From the NCBI RefSeq assembly GCF_002222635.1, contig NZ_CP022416.1, positions 364,096 through 428,095 of the forward strand: a stretch of DNA of 64,000 bases. The letters run 5' to 3'. The notes below the pieces were generated by a model. The model was not told where the DNA came from, ran no database searches, and worked only from the letters and a program-made list of their open reading frames with translations. This document shows positions 1 to 9,098 of the stretch, piece by piece. Both the position numbers and the translations under genes were made by a program. Each line of letters opens with the position of its first letter. The first letter of the stretch is position 1. The DNA is from Pseudosulfitobacter pseudonitzschiae (GTDB lineage Bacteria > Pseudomonadota > Alphaproteobacteria > Rhodobacterales > Rhodobacteraceae).

Positions 1-744
1 TTGCTGCGGCGCGGGCTGTGGATTGCGATACTGGCCTATGTCGTGTTCACCATGGCCACGCTGCCCATCGACTGGGAGCGCGTGGTCGCAGGCATGGACC
101 GCGCCGCCAAGATTTTCAGCGGGGCCTTTCCACCCAGCTTTGCCCGCGCCGACCTGCTGATCGACGGCTTTATGGAAAGCCTTAAAATTGCACTGCTGGC
201 TACGGTGGCCGGTGTGGCGCTATCAATCCCCATTGCCTTTTGTGCTGCACGCAACATCGCGCCGATGCCGGTCTATTATCTGGGCCGGGCAACGATCATC
301 ATCGCGCGCAGCTTTCATCCCGTCATTGTCGCCATCATCTTTGTCAAAGCGGTCGGCTTCGGCCCCTTTGCCGGAGTGCTGACACTGACAGTCTATTCCG
401 TCGGTTTTGTCGCCAAGCTGTTGGCCGAACGTATCGAGGAAATCGACTTTGGTCAGGTCGAGGCGATGCGCGCTGCCGGCGCACCGTTTTTCAGCACGCT
501 GGTCTATGCCATTGCGCCGCAAATTCTGGCGCGCCAGATCGGTCTGTCCATCTATCAGCTGGACAGCAACCTGCGGGCGTCTGCAGTGGTCGGTCTGGTG
601 GGGGCGGGGGGCATTGGCGCAACGCTGGCCAACGCCTTTGGCCGCTATGATTACGATTTTGCGCTGGCCATCACGATGGTTATCGTCGGCGTCATTCTGG
701 TGTCCGAGGCGATCAGCGGCGTGATACGGGAGAAAGTGGCATGA
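1..744 (+). CDS. phnE: Phosphonate ABC transporter permease, PhnE-type (5' end at window edge)
   Basis: This is an inner-membrane permease of a phosphonate/organophosphonate ABC importer. The 247 visible residues carry several hydrophobic segments and the cytoplasmic coupling (EAA) loop at about residues 154-164 (EAMRAAGAPFF), which contacts the ATPase. The C-terminal GLVGAGGIG stretch is typical of PhnE/MetI-type permeases. The frame is open at base 1, where a TTG is read as start. Family members usually carry extra N-terminal residues, so the true start probably lies just upstream of the window. Its stop overlaps the next gene's start (ATGA), which shows translational coupling with a second PhnE. 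phnC and phnD would be expected upstream. The family call is sure; the exact substrate is not. Confidence 0.88.
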   Translation: MLRRGLWIAILAYVVFTMATLPIDWERVVAGMDRAAKIFSGAFPPSFARADLLIDGFMESLKIALLATVAGVALSIPIAFCAARNIAPMPVYYLGRATIIIARSFHPVIVAIIFVKAVGFGPFAGVLTLTVYSVGFVAKLLAERIEEIDFGQVEAMRAAGAPFFSTLVYAIAPQILARQIGLSIYQLDSNLRASAVVGLVGAGGIGATLANAFGRYDYDFALAITMVIVGVILVSEAISGVIREKVA

Positions 745-1541
745 GCAGCACCACACCGTTGGACCACTGGTCGCGCTATACCCCGAAACAACGCATCAAA
801 CGCTATGCCGTGTTGCTGTTGACCCTGCTGGTGGTTGCGTGGGCCCTGCAAAGCATCGACGTAATCTGGGAATGGGTCTGGGATTCACCAGCGCAGATGG
901 CCGATTTGTTCGGGCGCATGGTGCCGCCTGATCCGCAAAACCTGCCGTCGATCATGTGGGCAATGTGGGAAACCGTAAACATCGCCACGATTGCCACCCT
1001 GTTTGCGGTCATCATCTCTCTGCCCGTCGCCTATATCGCGGCCAAAAACACCACGCCCAACGTTGCCACCCTGTGGCTGGGCCGGTTCATTCTGGTGTCG
1101 TCGCGGTCGGTCAACACGATCATCTGGGCGCTGCTGTTTGTCGCCATCTTTGGCCCCGGTATCATTGCGGGCATCGTGGCGATCATGTTCCGGTCGGTCG
1201 GGTTCATGGGCAAACTGCTGGGCGAGGCGATCGAGGAAATCGACACGCGCCCCGTCGAAGCGTTGCAAGCCAGCGGCGCGTCACGGTTCAAAGTGGTGCT
1301 TTACGCCATTGTCCCGCAGGTCATGCCGACGTTCTTTGCCGTCTCGATCCTGCGCTGGGACATCAACCTGCGCGAATCCACGGTGCTGGGACTGGTTGGT
1401 GCGGGCGGGATCGGGATTATCCTGCAAGGGGCCATCGACACATTCAACTGGCCCGAAGTGTCGACGGTGCTGTTGGCAATCCTTGCCTTTGTCATTCTGG
1501 GCGAGGTGGTGTCGATGTACCTGCGCAAACGCATCTTGTAA
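741..1541 (+). CDS. phnE: Phosphonate ABC transporter permease, second PhnE
   Basis: This is the second membrane permease of the same importer, 266 residues. It overlaps the upstream phnE by four bases. It has an N-terminal membrane segment near residues 20-40, further membrane helices, and the EAA coupling loop at about residues 172-182 (EALQASGASRF). The VGAGGIG motif near the C-terminus matches its partner. Two adjacent non-identical PhnE genes are common in Rhodobacterales and rhizobia, where the products are thought to form a heterodimeric channel. A strong terminator follows 47 bases after the stop, so this is the last gene of the phn unit. Confidence 0.9.
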   Translation: MSSTTPLDHWSRYTPKQRIKRYAVLLLTLLVVAWALQSIDVIWEWVWDSPAQMADLFGRMVPPDPQNLPSIMWAMWETVNIATIATLFAVIISLPVAYIAAKNTTPNVATLWLGRFILVSSRSVNTIIWALLFVAIFGPGIIAGIVAIMFRSVGFMGKLLGEAIEEIDTRPVEALQASGASRFKVVLYAIVPQVMPTFFAVSILRWDINLRESTVLGLVGAGGIGIILQGAIDTFNWPEVSTVLLAILAFVILGEVVSMYLRKRIL

Positions 1542-1587
1542 TTTTGCAGAAACGGTCGGGCCCACATCCCGCCCCTGCAAAACCTTG

Positions 1588-1620
1588 CGCCCTGCGGGTC
1601 CTTCCCTCGCAGGGCGTTTT
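1588..1620 (+). terminator. Rho-independent terminator of the phn operon
   Basis: A perfect 9-bp stem (CGCCCTGCG at 1588-1596 pairing with CGCAGGGCG at 1608-1616) with an 11-base loop is followed directly by TTTT. It lies just after the second phnE and separates the phn operon from the siderophore genes. Confidence 0.85.
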
Positions 1621-1742
1621 GGGTGGCTTGCTGATTGCCAACACCTTGTCAGTGCACGAAAACCCCGCGATCCTATACTGCATCGCCGTTGAAAACCGGC
1701 AATGGATATGCGGCTGGGGTTCCGCAAATTATAATAGGCAAC

Positions 1743-1754
1743 TAAAATACTCAG
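1743..1754 (+). promoter_or_regulatory. AT-rich element shared with the TonB-receptor promoter region
   Basis: TAAAATACTCAG lies about 60 bases before the siderophore-interacting protein gene, inside an AT-rich patch in otherwise GC-rich DNA. A 10-of-12 match (AAAAATACTAAG) lies at 6763-6774 before the TonB-dependent receptor. Because both units handle iron, it may be part of an iron-responsive operator. No established Fur, RirA or Irr consensus is matched exactly. Confidence 0.3.
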
Positions 1755-1815
1755 GATTGTAATGGCCTGCGCTCCGATCTAGGTTCGCGACCGAATCGCA
1801 CGGTGGAGCCAACGG

Positions 1816-2874
1816 ATGTCCTTGCAAAATACCCTGACAAAAACGGTCCGGCCTGACGGGCAGGGCTGGCTTGCCACCTCTGACAGTGACGCTTTCTTTG
1901 ATCTGGTGATGGATGCCTGCAAATTGTGGGAACTGCCCGTCGCACAGCAGAGCCGCACGCATCTGGTGGTTACATCAGACATTGGAGAGATCAATTTTGC
2001 CCGCGCCGATGCAGGAGTCGCGATTTCGATCGTCTCTGACACGGATGCGAACCTGTTTATGCTGCGCGAAACCGTGGCGGCACAGATCGACTATTTTGCG
2101 CCCACGCTGGCCGATTGTCTGACGTGGGACGCAGCACCGGACACCGGCACGATGCCGCCCAATTTCAGGTTGGCCAAAGTGGTGTCACTTGCTCCGCTGG
2201 GCGTGCATTTCTGGCGACTGACTGTCATGGGCGACGACCTTGGTGCCTTTTCGCACACGGGGTTGCATTTGCGGCTGGCCTTGCCCGAACGCGGGGGCAG
2301 GGCGCAATGGCCCGTTCTGAACGACCGCGGGCGCGTGCGCTGGCCGGACAAAAGCGCCCTGCATGTTGCGGTTTATACAATCCGGTCGTTTGATCCGGTG
2401 TCCGGCGGTCTGGTTATCGACGTGTTCCGCCATGCGGGCGGCACCAGCAGCGACTGGCTGGAACAGGCGGTTCCGGGTGCGATGGTGGGGCTGATGGGGC
2501 CGGGCGGCGGATGGGTTCCTGACGCACCGCATCTGGTGATTGCGGGCGACGAAACAGCGATCCCTGCGATCGCCCGCATTTTGGACGCAATGCCCGGCAC
2601 CACCACAGGCACGGCGCTGATCGAGGTTGCAGAAACCTGCGATTATCCGCTGCCCGACTGTCCCGCGGGGATGGATTTGCACCTGCTCAGCCGTGCGCGC
2701 GGTGACACACTGGAAACGGCGATGGCCGGTGTTGATCTGGGCGCGGCCGACCACCGCTATGTCTGGTTTGCTGCCGAAAAGGACCGCGCCACCGCAATGC
2801 GGCAACACCTGCGCGAGACGCAAGGCGTGGGGCGGCACGAATCCTATATCTCTGCCTATTGGCAACGGGGCTGA
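1816..2874 (+). CDS. Siderophore-interacting protein (SIP/FAD-binding ferric reductase) with N-terminal DUF2218
   Basis: This 352-residue protein probably reduces the ferric iron of an imported siderophore in the cytoplasm so that the iron is released. Residues 1 to about 100 look like DUF2218, a domain often fused to this family. Residues from about 120 onward match the FAD_binding_9 fold and then the SIP (NAD(P)H-binding) domain; HTGLHLRLALP and VGLMGPGGGW sit at the flavin-binding and domain-junction positions. The start ATG at 1816 is kept because it gives the complete DUF2218; no strong ribosome site is seen. It heads a tightly packed iron operon that continues into the binding protein 43 bases later. 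The family is clear, the cognate siderophore unknown. Confidence 0.85.
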   Translation: MSLQNTLTKTVRPDGQGWLATSDSDAFFDLVMDACKLWELPVAQQSRTHLVVTSDIGEINFARADAGVAISIVSDTDANLFMLRETVAAQIDYFAPTLADCLTWDAAPDTGTMPPNFRLAKVVSLAPLGVHFWRLTVMGDDLGAFSHTGLHLRLALPERGGRAQWPVLNDRGRVRWPDKSALHVAVYTIRSFDPVSGGLVIDVFRHAGGTSSDWLEQAVPGAMVGLMGPGGGWVPDAPHLVIAGDETAIPAIARILDAMPGTTTGTALIEVAETCDYPLPDCPAGMDLHLLSRARGDTLETAMAGVDLGAADHRYVWFAAEKDRATAMRQHLRETQGVGRHESYISAYWQRG

Positions 2875-2917
2875 CCCTTCGAGACCATTCTTCAACCCAC
2901 CCAGAAAAGGAACCGCC

Positions 2918-3889
2918 ATGAAACACTTGCTGGCGATTGCATTTACCGCCCTTTTGGCCACGGCCACTTTTGCACAAGAGTATCCGGCGACCATTTCACA
3001 CGCATTCGGCACCACCACGCTAAAGGCTAAGCCGGTGCGGATCGCCTCTGTTGGCTGGGCCAATCATGAAGTGCCGCTGGCGCTGGGGATCGTTCCGGTC
3101 GGGTTCGCGCGCGCGAACTGGGGGGACGACGATGGCGACGGGCTTTTGCCGTGGGTCAGTGCGCGGCTGTCCGAACTGGGCGCCGATGTGCCGGCCCTGT
3201 TCGACGAGGGCGACGGGATCGACTTTGAGGCGGTTGCGGAAACCAATCCCGATGTGATCCTTGCGGCCTATTCCGGCATCACCCGCGCCGATTATGACAC
3301 CCTCAGCCGTATCGCGCCGGTCATCGCCTATCCCGAAGCGGCGTGGACAACGACATGGCGCGAGATGATCCACCAGAACGCGGCGGGCATCGGCATGGCA
3401 ACCGAAGGCGACGCACTGGTTGCCGATCTTGAGGCGCAGATTGCAACCGCCGTGGCGAAACACCCCGAACTGAGTGGCAAGCGCGGCATGTTCGTCACCC
3501 ATCTGGACCTGCGCGATCTCAGCACCATCGGCTTTTACGCCGCTGCTGACCAACGCGTGCAATTTCTGGAAGACCTTGGCATGTCCACGCCGCAAGCGGT
3601 GAAAGAGGCCAGCGAAGCGGGCAAATATTCAGGGCGGGTCAGCGCAGAGCGTGTCGATATGTTCGATGATGTGGACGTGGTGGTGACCTATGGCGATCAG
3701 GCGCGCATGGACGAACTGGCGAAAAACCCGCTGATTGCCAGATTTCCGGCAGTGGCGCGCAACGCTGTGGTGTTGCTGGCCAATGACCCGATGGGAACGG
3801 CTGCAAACCCCACACCACTGTCGATCCCCTATGTTCTGGACGACTATCTGACGCTTTTGTCCCAAGCGGCAACACGCGACACACAATGA
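2918..3889 (+). CDS. Iron-siderophore ABC transporter substrate-binding protein
   Basis: This is a periplasmic ferric-siderophore binding protein of the FepB/FhuD class, 323 residues. An upstream-open frame exists, but the ATG at 2918 is the better start. It has an AAAGGA ribosome site just before it and opens a clear signal peptide (MKHLLAIAFTALLATATFA, cleavage probably before QEYP). The mature protein has the two-lobed binding-protein pattern, including NPDVILAAYSGI and the C-terminal FPAVARNAVVLL segment. Its stop overlaps the first permease start (ATGA), so the four transport genes are translationally coupled. It has no lipobox and so is likely soluble. Confidence 0.88.
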   Translation: MKHLLAIAFTALLATATFAQEYPATISHAFGTTTLKAKPVRIASVGWANHEVPLALGIVPVGFARANWGDDDGDGLLPWVSARLSELGADVPALFDEGDGIDFEAVAETNPDVILAAYSGITRADYDTLSRIAPVIAYPEAAWTTTWREMIHQNAAGIGMATEGDALVADLEAQIATAVAKHPELSGKRGMFVTHLDLRDLSTIGFYAAADQRVQFLEDLGMSTPQAVKEASEAGKYSGRVSAERVDMFDDVDVVVTYGDQARMDELAKNPLIARFPAVARNAVVLLANDPMGTAANPTPLSIPYVLDDYLTLLSQAATRDTQ

Positions 3890-4887
3890 CCTTTGACCGC
3901 CGTCATAGCGCATACAAGGTGACGCTGGCCTTGATGCTGTTGGCGTTGACGGCGGGGATATCGCTGGCTGTGGGCACCAGACCTGTAGCGTGGCCCGAAA
4001 TTTGGGCAGGTGTCACCGGACACGTTGATAGCATCGGCGCGGCAGCGGTTGCGGTGCGGATGCCACGCACCGCGCTGGCCTTGTTGGCGGGCGGTGCGCT
4101 GGGTGTGGCGGGGGCGGTGATGCAAGGTGTCACGCGCAACCCGTTGGCCGATCCGGGGATTTTGGGTGTGAACGCCGGGGCGGCGCTGTTTGTGGTGGTG
4201 GGCATCGCATGGTTCGACGTCAGCGGCGCGGTGACCTTTTTGTGGTTGGGCGTGGCAGGGGCGGGCTGTGCTGCCGTGTTTGTCTATGCCATCGGATCAA
4301 CGGGACAGGGCGGGGCGACACCGCTCAAGCTGACCCTGGCAGGTACTGCGACCTCGATTGCGGCCTCGGCATTTATCGTGGCGCTGGTGCTACCACGCAA
4401 CGACATCTCGGGCAGCGTGCAGGCGTGGCAGGTTGGCGGCGTCGGCGGTGCAAATTTCGAAACCCTGCTGCCCGCACTGCCGTTTCTGGCGGTCGGGCTG
4501 TTGCTAAGCCTTGCGGCAGGGCGGGTGCTGAATGCGCTGGCACTGGGCGAAGAACTGGCCGCAGGGCTGGGGCAGAATGTGGCAACAGGGCGGATCACAT
4601 CAGCTGCGGGCGCAATCTTGCTGTGTGGTGCGGCGACAGCCCTGTGTGGGCCAATCGGATTTGTCGGGCTGGTTGTGCCCCATGCCTGCCGCATGTTCGG
4701 TGGCATCGACCACCGCATCCTGCTGCCGCTCAGCGCGATCGGGGGCGCGGTGTTGCTGGGCTGCGCCGATGTGCTGGGGCGGGTGATTGCGCGGCCCAAT
4801 GAACTGGACGTGGGCGTGGTGACGGCCTTTGTCGGGGCACCGTTCTTTATCTGGACGGTCCGCCGTCAAAGGATGCGTGGCCTGTGA
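3886..4887 (+). CDS. FecCD-family siderophore ABC permease, first subunit
   Basis: This is a 333-residue inner-membrane permease with about ten predicted helices. The FecCD signature is visible as RMPRTALALLAGGALGVAGA followed by NPLADPGILGVNAGA, and the C-terminal region contains GPIGFVGLVVPH. It forms the channel with the following gene. It overlaps both neighbours by four bases (3886-3889 and 4884-4887). Confidence 0.9.
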   Translation: MTFDRRHSAYKVTLALMLLALTAGISLAVGTRPVAWPEIWAGVTGHVDSIGAAAVAVRMPRTALALLAGGALGVAGAVMQGVTRNPLADPGILGVNAGAALFVVVGIAWFDVSGAVTFLWLGVAGAGCAAVFVYAIGSTGQGGATPLKLTLAGTATSIAASAFIVALVLPRNDISGSVQAWQVGGVGGANFETLLPALPFLAVGLLLSLAAGRVLNALALGEELAAGLGQNVATGRITSAAGAILLCGAATALCGPIGFVGLVVPHACRMFGGIDHRILLPLSAIGGAVLLGCADVLGRVIARPNELDVGVVTAFVGAPFFIWTVRRQRMRGL

Positions 4888-5930
4888 CCCTGTCGCCTGC
4901 CTGTTCCTCGCCCGCTGCGGCGCGGCGCGCGCGTTATCGTGGCAACTGCCGTGCGCTTTTGGCAGTGTCGGTGCTTGTGATCCTCGTGGCATTTCTGGTC
5001 GGTCTGACACTGACCTGCGGGCAAAGCTGTCTTGCACCCGGTCAGGTGCTGTCGGCGCTGACGGGGGCGGATGCAGGTGGCGCGGATTTTGTGGTGAACG
5101 ATCTGCGGTTGCCGCGTGCGTTGATGTCGCTGGTGGTCGGGCTGTGCTTTGGGCTGGGCGGTGTGGCGTTTCAGGTGATGCTGCGCAACCCGCTGGCCAG
5201 CCCCGACATCATCGGCATCAGCGCCGGTGCCGGCGCTGCGGCGGTGTTTGCCATTGTCGTCCTGTCGCTTGAAGGTTGGGCGGTCTCGGTTGTTGCGGTT
5301 GCGTCAGGGTTGTTGATTGCAACGGTGATCTGGGGCCTGTCGTCGGGGCGTGGTGCGGCGGGCGCACGGCTGATCCTTGTGGGGATAGGTGTTTCGGCAA
5401 TGTTGAACAGCATCACGTCCTACATCCTGCTTGGTGCCCCTGCATGGGATCGCGCCGAAGCGATGCGCTGGCTGACGGGCAGCGTGAACGGGGCGCAGTT
5501 GGTGCAAATCTGGCCGGTGCTTGCCGCGCTGTTGGTGTTCGGTGGTTTGCTGGCGCTGTCTGCGCGCGATCTTGATCTGTTGCGGCTGGGCGACGACGCC
5601 GCGCGGGCGTTAGGGGTGCGGGCTGATGCCACGCGGTTCAAGGTCACGCTGGCGGCGGTCGGGCTGGTGGCCTTTGCGACCTCTGCGGCGGGGCCCGTGG
5701 CCTTTGTGGCCTTTCTGTCGGGGCCAATTGCGGCACGGCTGACGGGGGGCACCCGTGGCATTTTGCCCGCTGCGGGGCTGACGGGTGCGGTTCTGGTGCT
5801 GGCGGGTGACTATGCGGGGCAATTCCTGCTGCCGGCGCGTCTGCCTGTCGGCGTGGTCACTGGAGCCATCGGAGCGCCCTTTTTGCTTTTTCTCATTGTC
5901 AGAACCAACCGGAACAGGGGAACGATATGA
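4884..5930 (+). CDS. FecCD-family siderophore ABC permease, second subunit
   Basis: This 348-residue FecCD permease is the partner of the preceding one. The start is GTG, overlapping the upstream stop. After an Arg/Ala-rich N-terminal tail of about 25 residues, the first helix begins near residue 28. The family motif appears as RLPRALMSLVVGLCFGLGG, then NPLASPDIIGISAGAG, and GPVAFVAFLSGP near the C-terminus. The next gene, the ATPase, overlaps by four bases. Confidence 0.9.
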   Translation: MTLSPACSSPAAARRARYRGNCRALLAVSVLVILVAFLVGLTLTCGQSCLAPGQVLSALTGADAGGADFVVNDLRLPRALMSLVVGLCFGLGGVAFQVMLRNPLASPDIIGISAGAGAAAVFAIVVLSLEGWAVSVVAVASGLLIATVIWGLSSGRGAAGARLILVGIGVSAMLNSITSYILLGAPAWDRAEAMRWLTGSVNGAQLVQIWPVLAALLVFGGLLALSARDLDLLRLGDDAARALGVRADATRFKVTLAAVGLVAFATSAAGPVAFVAFLSGPIAARLTGGTRGILPAAGLTGAVLVLAGDYAGQFLLPARLPVGVVTGAIGAPFLLFLIVRTNRNRGTI

Positions 5931-6757
5931 CCGTTGCACGCCTCCTGCGCGCACAGGATCTGTCTGCGGGGTACGACGCGCGGGTGATCCTGAACAACAT
6001 CTCGCTGGAAATTCCTGCGGGGCGGATCACTGCCATTGTCGGGGGCAATGCGTCCGGCAAATCCACGTTGCTGCGCACGCTGGCGCGTATCCTCAAACCC
6101 AAGGGCGGCGCAGTGCTGCTGGATGATCGCGTGATACATGACATGGCGTCGAACACCGTGGCGCGGATCATGGGGCTGTTGCCGCAATCGCCCATCGCCC
6201 CCGAAGGCATCACCGTTGCCGATCTGGTGGGCCGTGGGCGGCATCCACATCACGGGTTATTCTCGCGTTGGGGCGTTGCCGACGACCGCGCGGTGGCCGA
6301 CGCACTAAAGGCCACGGGCATCACCGCACTGGCCGACCGCGAGTTGGACACGCTGTCGGGCGGGCAACGGCAACGCGCGTGGATCGCGATGGCGCTGGCT
6401 CAGCAAACCGACCTGCTGTTGCTGGACGAACCGACAACCTTTCTGGACGTGTCGCATCAGATCGACGTGCTGGACCTGCTGGTTGACATGAACCTGTCGC
6501 GCGGCACCACCGTTGTCATGGTGCTGCATGATCTGAACCTTGCTGTGCGGTACGCCGACCACCTGATCGCCGTGGCAAACGGTGCCATCCACTGCAAAGG
6601 TGCGCCCGCCGACGTGCTGACCGAAGCAACTGTTAAAACAGTGTTCGGGCTGGAGTGTCGCATTGTCACCGATCCGGTGTCAGGCACTCCGACGATGGTG
6701 CCCATCGGGCGACACAAAAGCGGTGATATCGGGCAGGAATCCCAATTCTCAAAATAG
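5927..6757 (+). CDS. Iron-siderophore ABC transporter ATP-binding protein (FecE/FepC-like)
   Basis: This 276-residue ATPase energises the import. It has Walker A GGNASGKST at residues 39-47, the ABC signature LSGGQ at 143-147 and Walker B LLLLDE at 163-168, followed by a switch histidine in VLHDLNLA. The HPHHGLF stretch before the signature is typical of FepC/FhuC-type ATPases. It ends the compact transport operon. Its stop codon lies inside an inverted repeat that precedes the receptor gene. Confidence 0.92.
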   Translation: MTVARLLRAQDLSAGYDARVILNNISLEIPAGRITAIVGGNASGKSTLLRTLARILKPKGGAVLLDDRVIHDMASNTVARIMGLLPQSPIAPEGITVADLVGRGRHPHHGLFSRWGVADDRAVADALKATGITALADRELDTLSGGQRQRAWIAMALAQQTDLLLLDEPTTFLDVSHQIDVLDLLVDMNLSRGTTVVMVLHDLNLAVRYADHLIAVANGAIHCKGAPADVLTEATVKTVFGLECRIVTDPVSGTPTMVPIGRHKSGDIGQESQFSK

Positions 6758-6774
6758 TATACAAAAATACTAAG
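6755..6774 (+). promoter_or_regulatory. Inverted repeat upstream of the TonB receptor, candidate iron operator
   Basis: TAGTAT (6755-6760), six spacer bases and ATACTA (6767-6772) form a perfect dyad in an AT-rich patch about 75 bases before the receptor start. Its right half overlaps AAAAATACTAAG, which recurs at 1743-1754 ahead of the operon. A regulatory role is inferred from position and symmetry only. Confidence 0.35.
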
Positions 6775-6847
6775 TTATGAGTCGCAGCCCGCGCAGGGGC
6801 ATGCTAACGGGTTAACCAAGTAAATCACTCAACTACTGGAGAGCACT

Positions 6848-8926
6848 GTGCCGTCCCTGAACCATGCCCCGAGACCCCTGCGTTTGAGATCCCTCAAATC
6901 GATCCTTTTGTGCTGTACGGCCCTGTTGCCCGGTGCGGCGCTGGCTCAGGATGCGGTACAATTGCCCGATCTGGTTCTTGAGGCCACGGGCGGAGACGAC
7001 ACCGAAACCGTGGTGGCCAGCGAACTGAGCGCAGGCGGCAAGATACAGGGCGACATCCTGAATATCCCTGCATCGGTGTCGGTCATCACAAGCAAGGAAA
7101 TCGAACAGCGCAATGCAACGTCCATCGAACAGGTGCTGAACTATACTGCGGGTGCGGTCACCGACAGCTATGGCGCGGACGACCGGTTTGATTACTTCTC
7201 GATCCGCGGGTTCGAAGCCTATACCTATCGTGACGGCCTGATGTTGGGGAAAAACTTTGGCGGCAACCGCGAAGAGCCGTTCGCCTTCGAGCGGATCGAG
7301 GTGTTCAAGGGCGCAAACTCTGCCACCTTCGGCGTCTCTGATCCGGGTGGCTCGGTGAATTATGTCACCAAGACACCGCGCGGCGAGCGGTTCGGGTCTG
7401 CCTATACCGCGTTGGGGTCTTTTGGCACTGCCGAGGTCGGTCTGGATTTTGGCGATACGTTGAATGCCGACGGCACGCTGTCCTACCGCTTTACCGGACT
7501 GCTGCGCGAGGGCGAGCGTGAATATCCCTATTCACGGAACGACGAAACCTTTGCGATGTTCGGCATCAGCTGGCGCCCGACAGACCGAACCGAACTGACC
7601 TTTATTCTGGACCATCTTGACCGCGACGACGTGCCGGGCAGTGGTGGATTTCCGGTGGGGTATGACTTCGACCGCAGTGAAACATTCTTTGGCGAGCCGG
7701 ATTATAACTATCGTGGCACCGACCGCACCAACGCGACGGTGAAGGCACGGCATGATTTCGGCAACGGGCTAAGCTTTGGCAGCACCATTCGGTTCAGCGA
7801 TGCCTACGACGACTTTGGTTATGCCTATGTCTCGGGCTCCAGCGGCACGACCGTCAACCGCGCATTCTTTGCCAGCGAAAGCACCGACCAGTCGTTCATT
7901 GGCGACGCGCACCTGTCCTATAGCACGCAGTTTGGCGGTGTGGTCAGCACCACACTGTTCGGCGTCGAGGTGTCGCAGTCGGATGCGACGAACAGGCGCT
8001 TTTTTGGTCCGGCCCCGTCGATGGATGTGAACAACCCGATTTTTTCCGGAGCGCCTGCAAGCGTGCCGCTTTATGCTGATTCCGCAACCGAGACAGACGG
8101 CAAGGCCGTCTTCCTGCAACAGGATCTGGATTGGAACGACCGCGTGATCGCCTCGTTCGGGCTGCGCCATGACTGGATTGACATCACCCAGACCGACAAT
8201 ATGGCAAGCACCGTGCAACAGGGTGAAATCAGCGAGACAACAGGGCGGTTCGGTCTGACCTACAAGCTGAATCCCAATGTATCGCTGTACGGAAGCTATG
8301 CGCAATCGGCGGTGCCAGCGGGGCTGGGCGTTGTGCCGGAAACCGGCGAGCAGTTCGAGCTGGGGGCCAAATGGCGTCCTGCGGGGACCAATACCTTTTT
8401 GACGGCGGCGGTCTATGATCTGTCCAAAACCAACATCACACGGACAAACCCGATCACTAACCTGCCCGAGCCGATTGGGGAAGTTCGGGTGCGCGGGTTG
8501 GATCTGGAAGCAAAATCCGAATTTGGCGCCTTCGAAATTGTTGCCTCGTACAGCTATCTTGACCCCGAGATTGTCGAGAACGGCACCAATGGCAACGTCG
8601 GTAATATGCCTGCGCGCGTGCCCAACCAAATCGCGTCGGTCTGGGTCAATCACACTTGGGAAAATGTCGGACGCGGCGACCTGACGGTGGGGCTTGGCGG
8701 GCGTTTCAATGACGGTTATTTCTATGACGATGCGAACGTCGCGGGCCATTCAGGCAGTTTCTTTGTGGTCGATGCTGCGGTCACCTATGACCTGACCCCG
8801 CAGACCTCGTTGGCGATAAACGTTAACAACCTGCTGAATGAAAAGCACGTGGCCTTTGGCGGGTTCTATGCCGACTTCTACAGCCCCGGCCGCGAGATTC
8901 AGGCCAAGCTGCGCCACAGCTGGTAG
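6848..8926 (+). CDS. TonB-dependent siderophore receptor
   Basis: This 692-residue outer-membrane receptor binds and imports the ferric siderophore using TonB energy. The start is GTG at 6848, behind a GGAGAG ribosome site. A signal peptide runs to about residue 35 (CCTALLPGAALA, then QDAVQ). The plug domain follows, with IPASVSVITSKEIEQRNA and the ISIRGF-like SIRGFE motif, then a long beta-barrel. The protein ends in a terminal aromatic residue (KLRHSW), as outer-membrane barrels usually do. The GNLxVA-type ferrioxamine/hydroxamate receptor layout (FKGANSATFGVSDPGGSVNY) places it with FhuA/FoxA-like siderophore receptors. It is separated from the ATPase by 90 bases and may have its own promoter. 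Confidence 0.92.
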   Translation: MPSLNHAPRPLRLRSLKSILLCCTALLPGAALAQDAVQLPDLVLEATGGDDTETVVASELSAGGKIQGDILNIPASVSVITSKEIEQRNATSIEQVLNYTAGAVTDSYGADDRFDYFSIRGFEAYTYRDGLMLGKNFGGNREEPFAFERIEVFKGANSATFGVSDPGGSVNYVTKTPRGERFGSAYTALGSFGTAEVGLDFGDTLNADGTLSYRFTGLLREGEREYPYSRNDETFAMFGISWRPTDRTELTFILDHLDRDDVPGSGGFPVGYDFDRSETFFGEPDYNYRGTDRTNATVKARHDFGNGLSFGSTIRFSDAYDDFGYAYVSGSSGTTVNRAFFASESTDQSFIGDAHLSYSTQFGGVVSTTLFGVEVSQSDATNRRFFGPAPSMDVNNPIFSGAPASVPLYADSATETDGKAVFLQQDLDWNDRVIASFGLRHDWIDITQTDNMASTVQQGEISETTGRFGLTYKLNPNVSLYGSYAQSAVPAGLGVVPETGEQFELGAKWRPAGTNTFLTAAVYDLSKTNITRTNPITNLPEPIGEVRVRGLDLEAKSEFGAFEIVASYSYLDPEIVENGTNGNVGNMPARVPNQIASVWVNHTWENVGRGDLTVGLGGRFNDGYFYDDANVAGHSGSFFVVDAAVTYDLTPQTSLAINVNNLLNEKHVAFGGFYADFYSPGREIQAKLRHSW

Positions 8927-8985
8927 ACAAACGCGGATCAAATGACCTGACATCCGAAACCGGCAGGCAAATGTTTGCTTAAATC

Positions 8986-9021
8986 GTTCCGGGAACCGCC
9001 GGCACAGGTGGTTCCCGGAAC
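8986..9021. repeat. 12-bp inverted repeat between receptor and MFS genes
   Basis: GTTCCGGGAACC (8986-8997) is perfectly repeated in reverse at 9010-9021, with a 12-base loop. There is no following T-run, so an intrinsic terminator is not well supported. It could be an operator for the MFS gene or an mRNA-stabilising hairpin after the receptor gene. Confidence 0.5.
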
Positions 9022-9098
9022 ACTTCGGGGCAGCCCCTCTCGACAGACGTGGCTGCAAAGACGTACCAAGGCAGGGTGCTTACAAGAGGCCCTCTTCC

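Noticed and set aside
956..1762. A 268-codon plus-strand frame overlapping the second phnE
   Set aside because: It is out of frame with a clear permease and runs through the terminator; composition is not protein-like.
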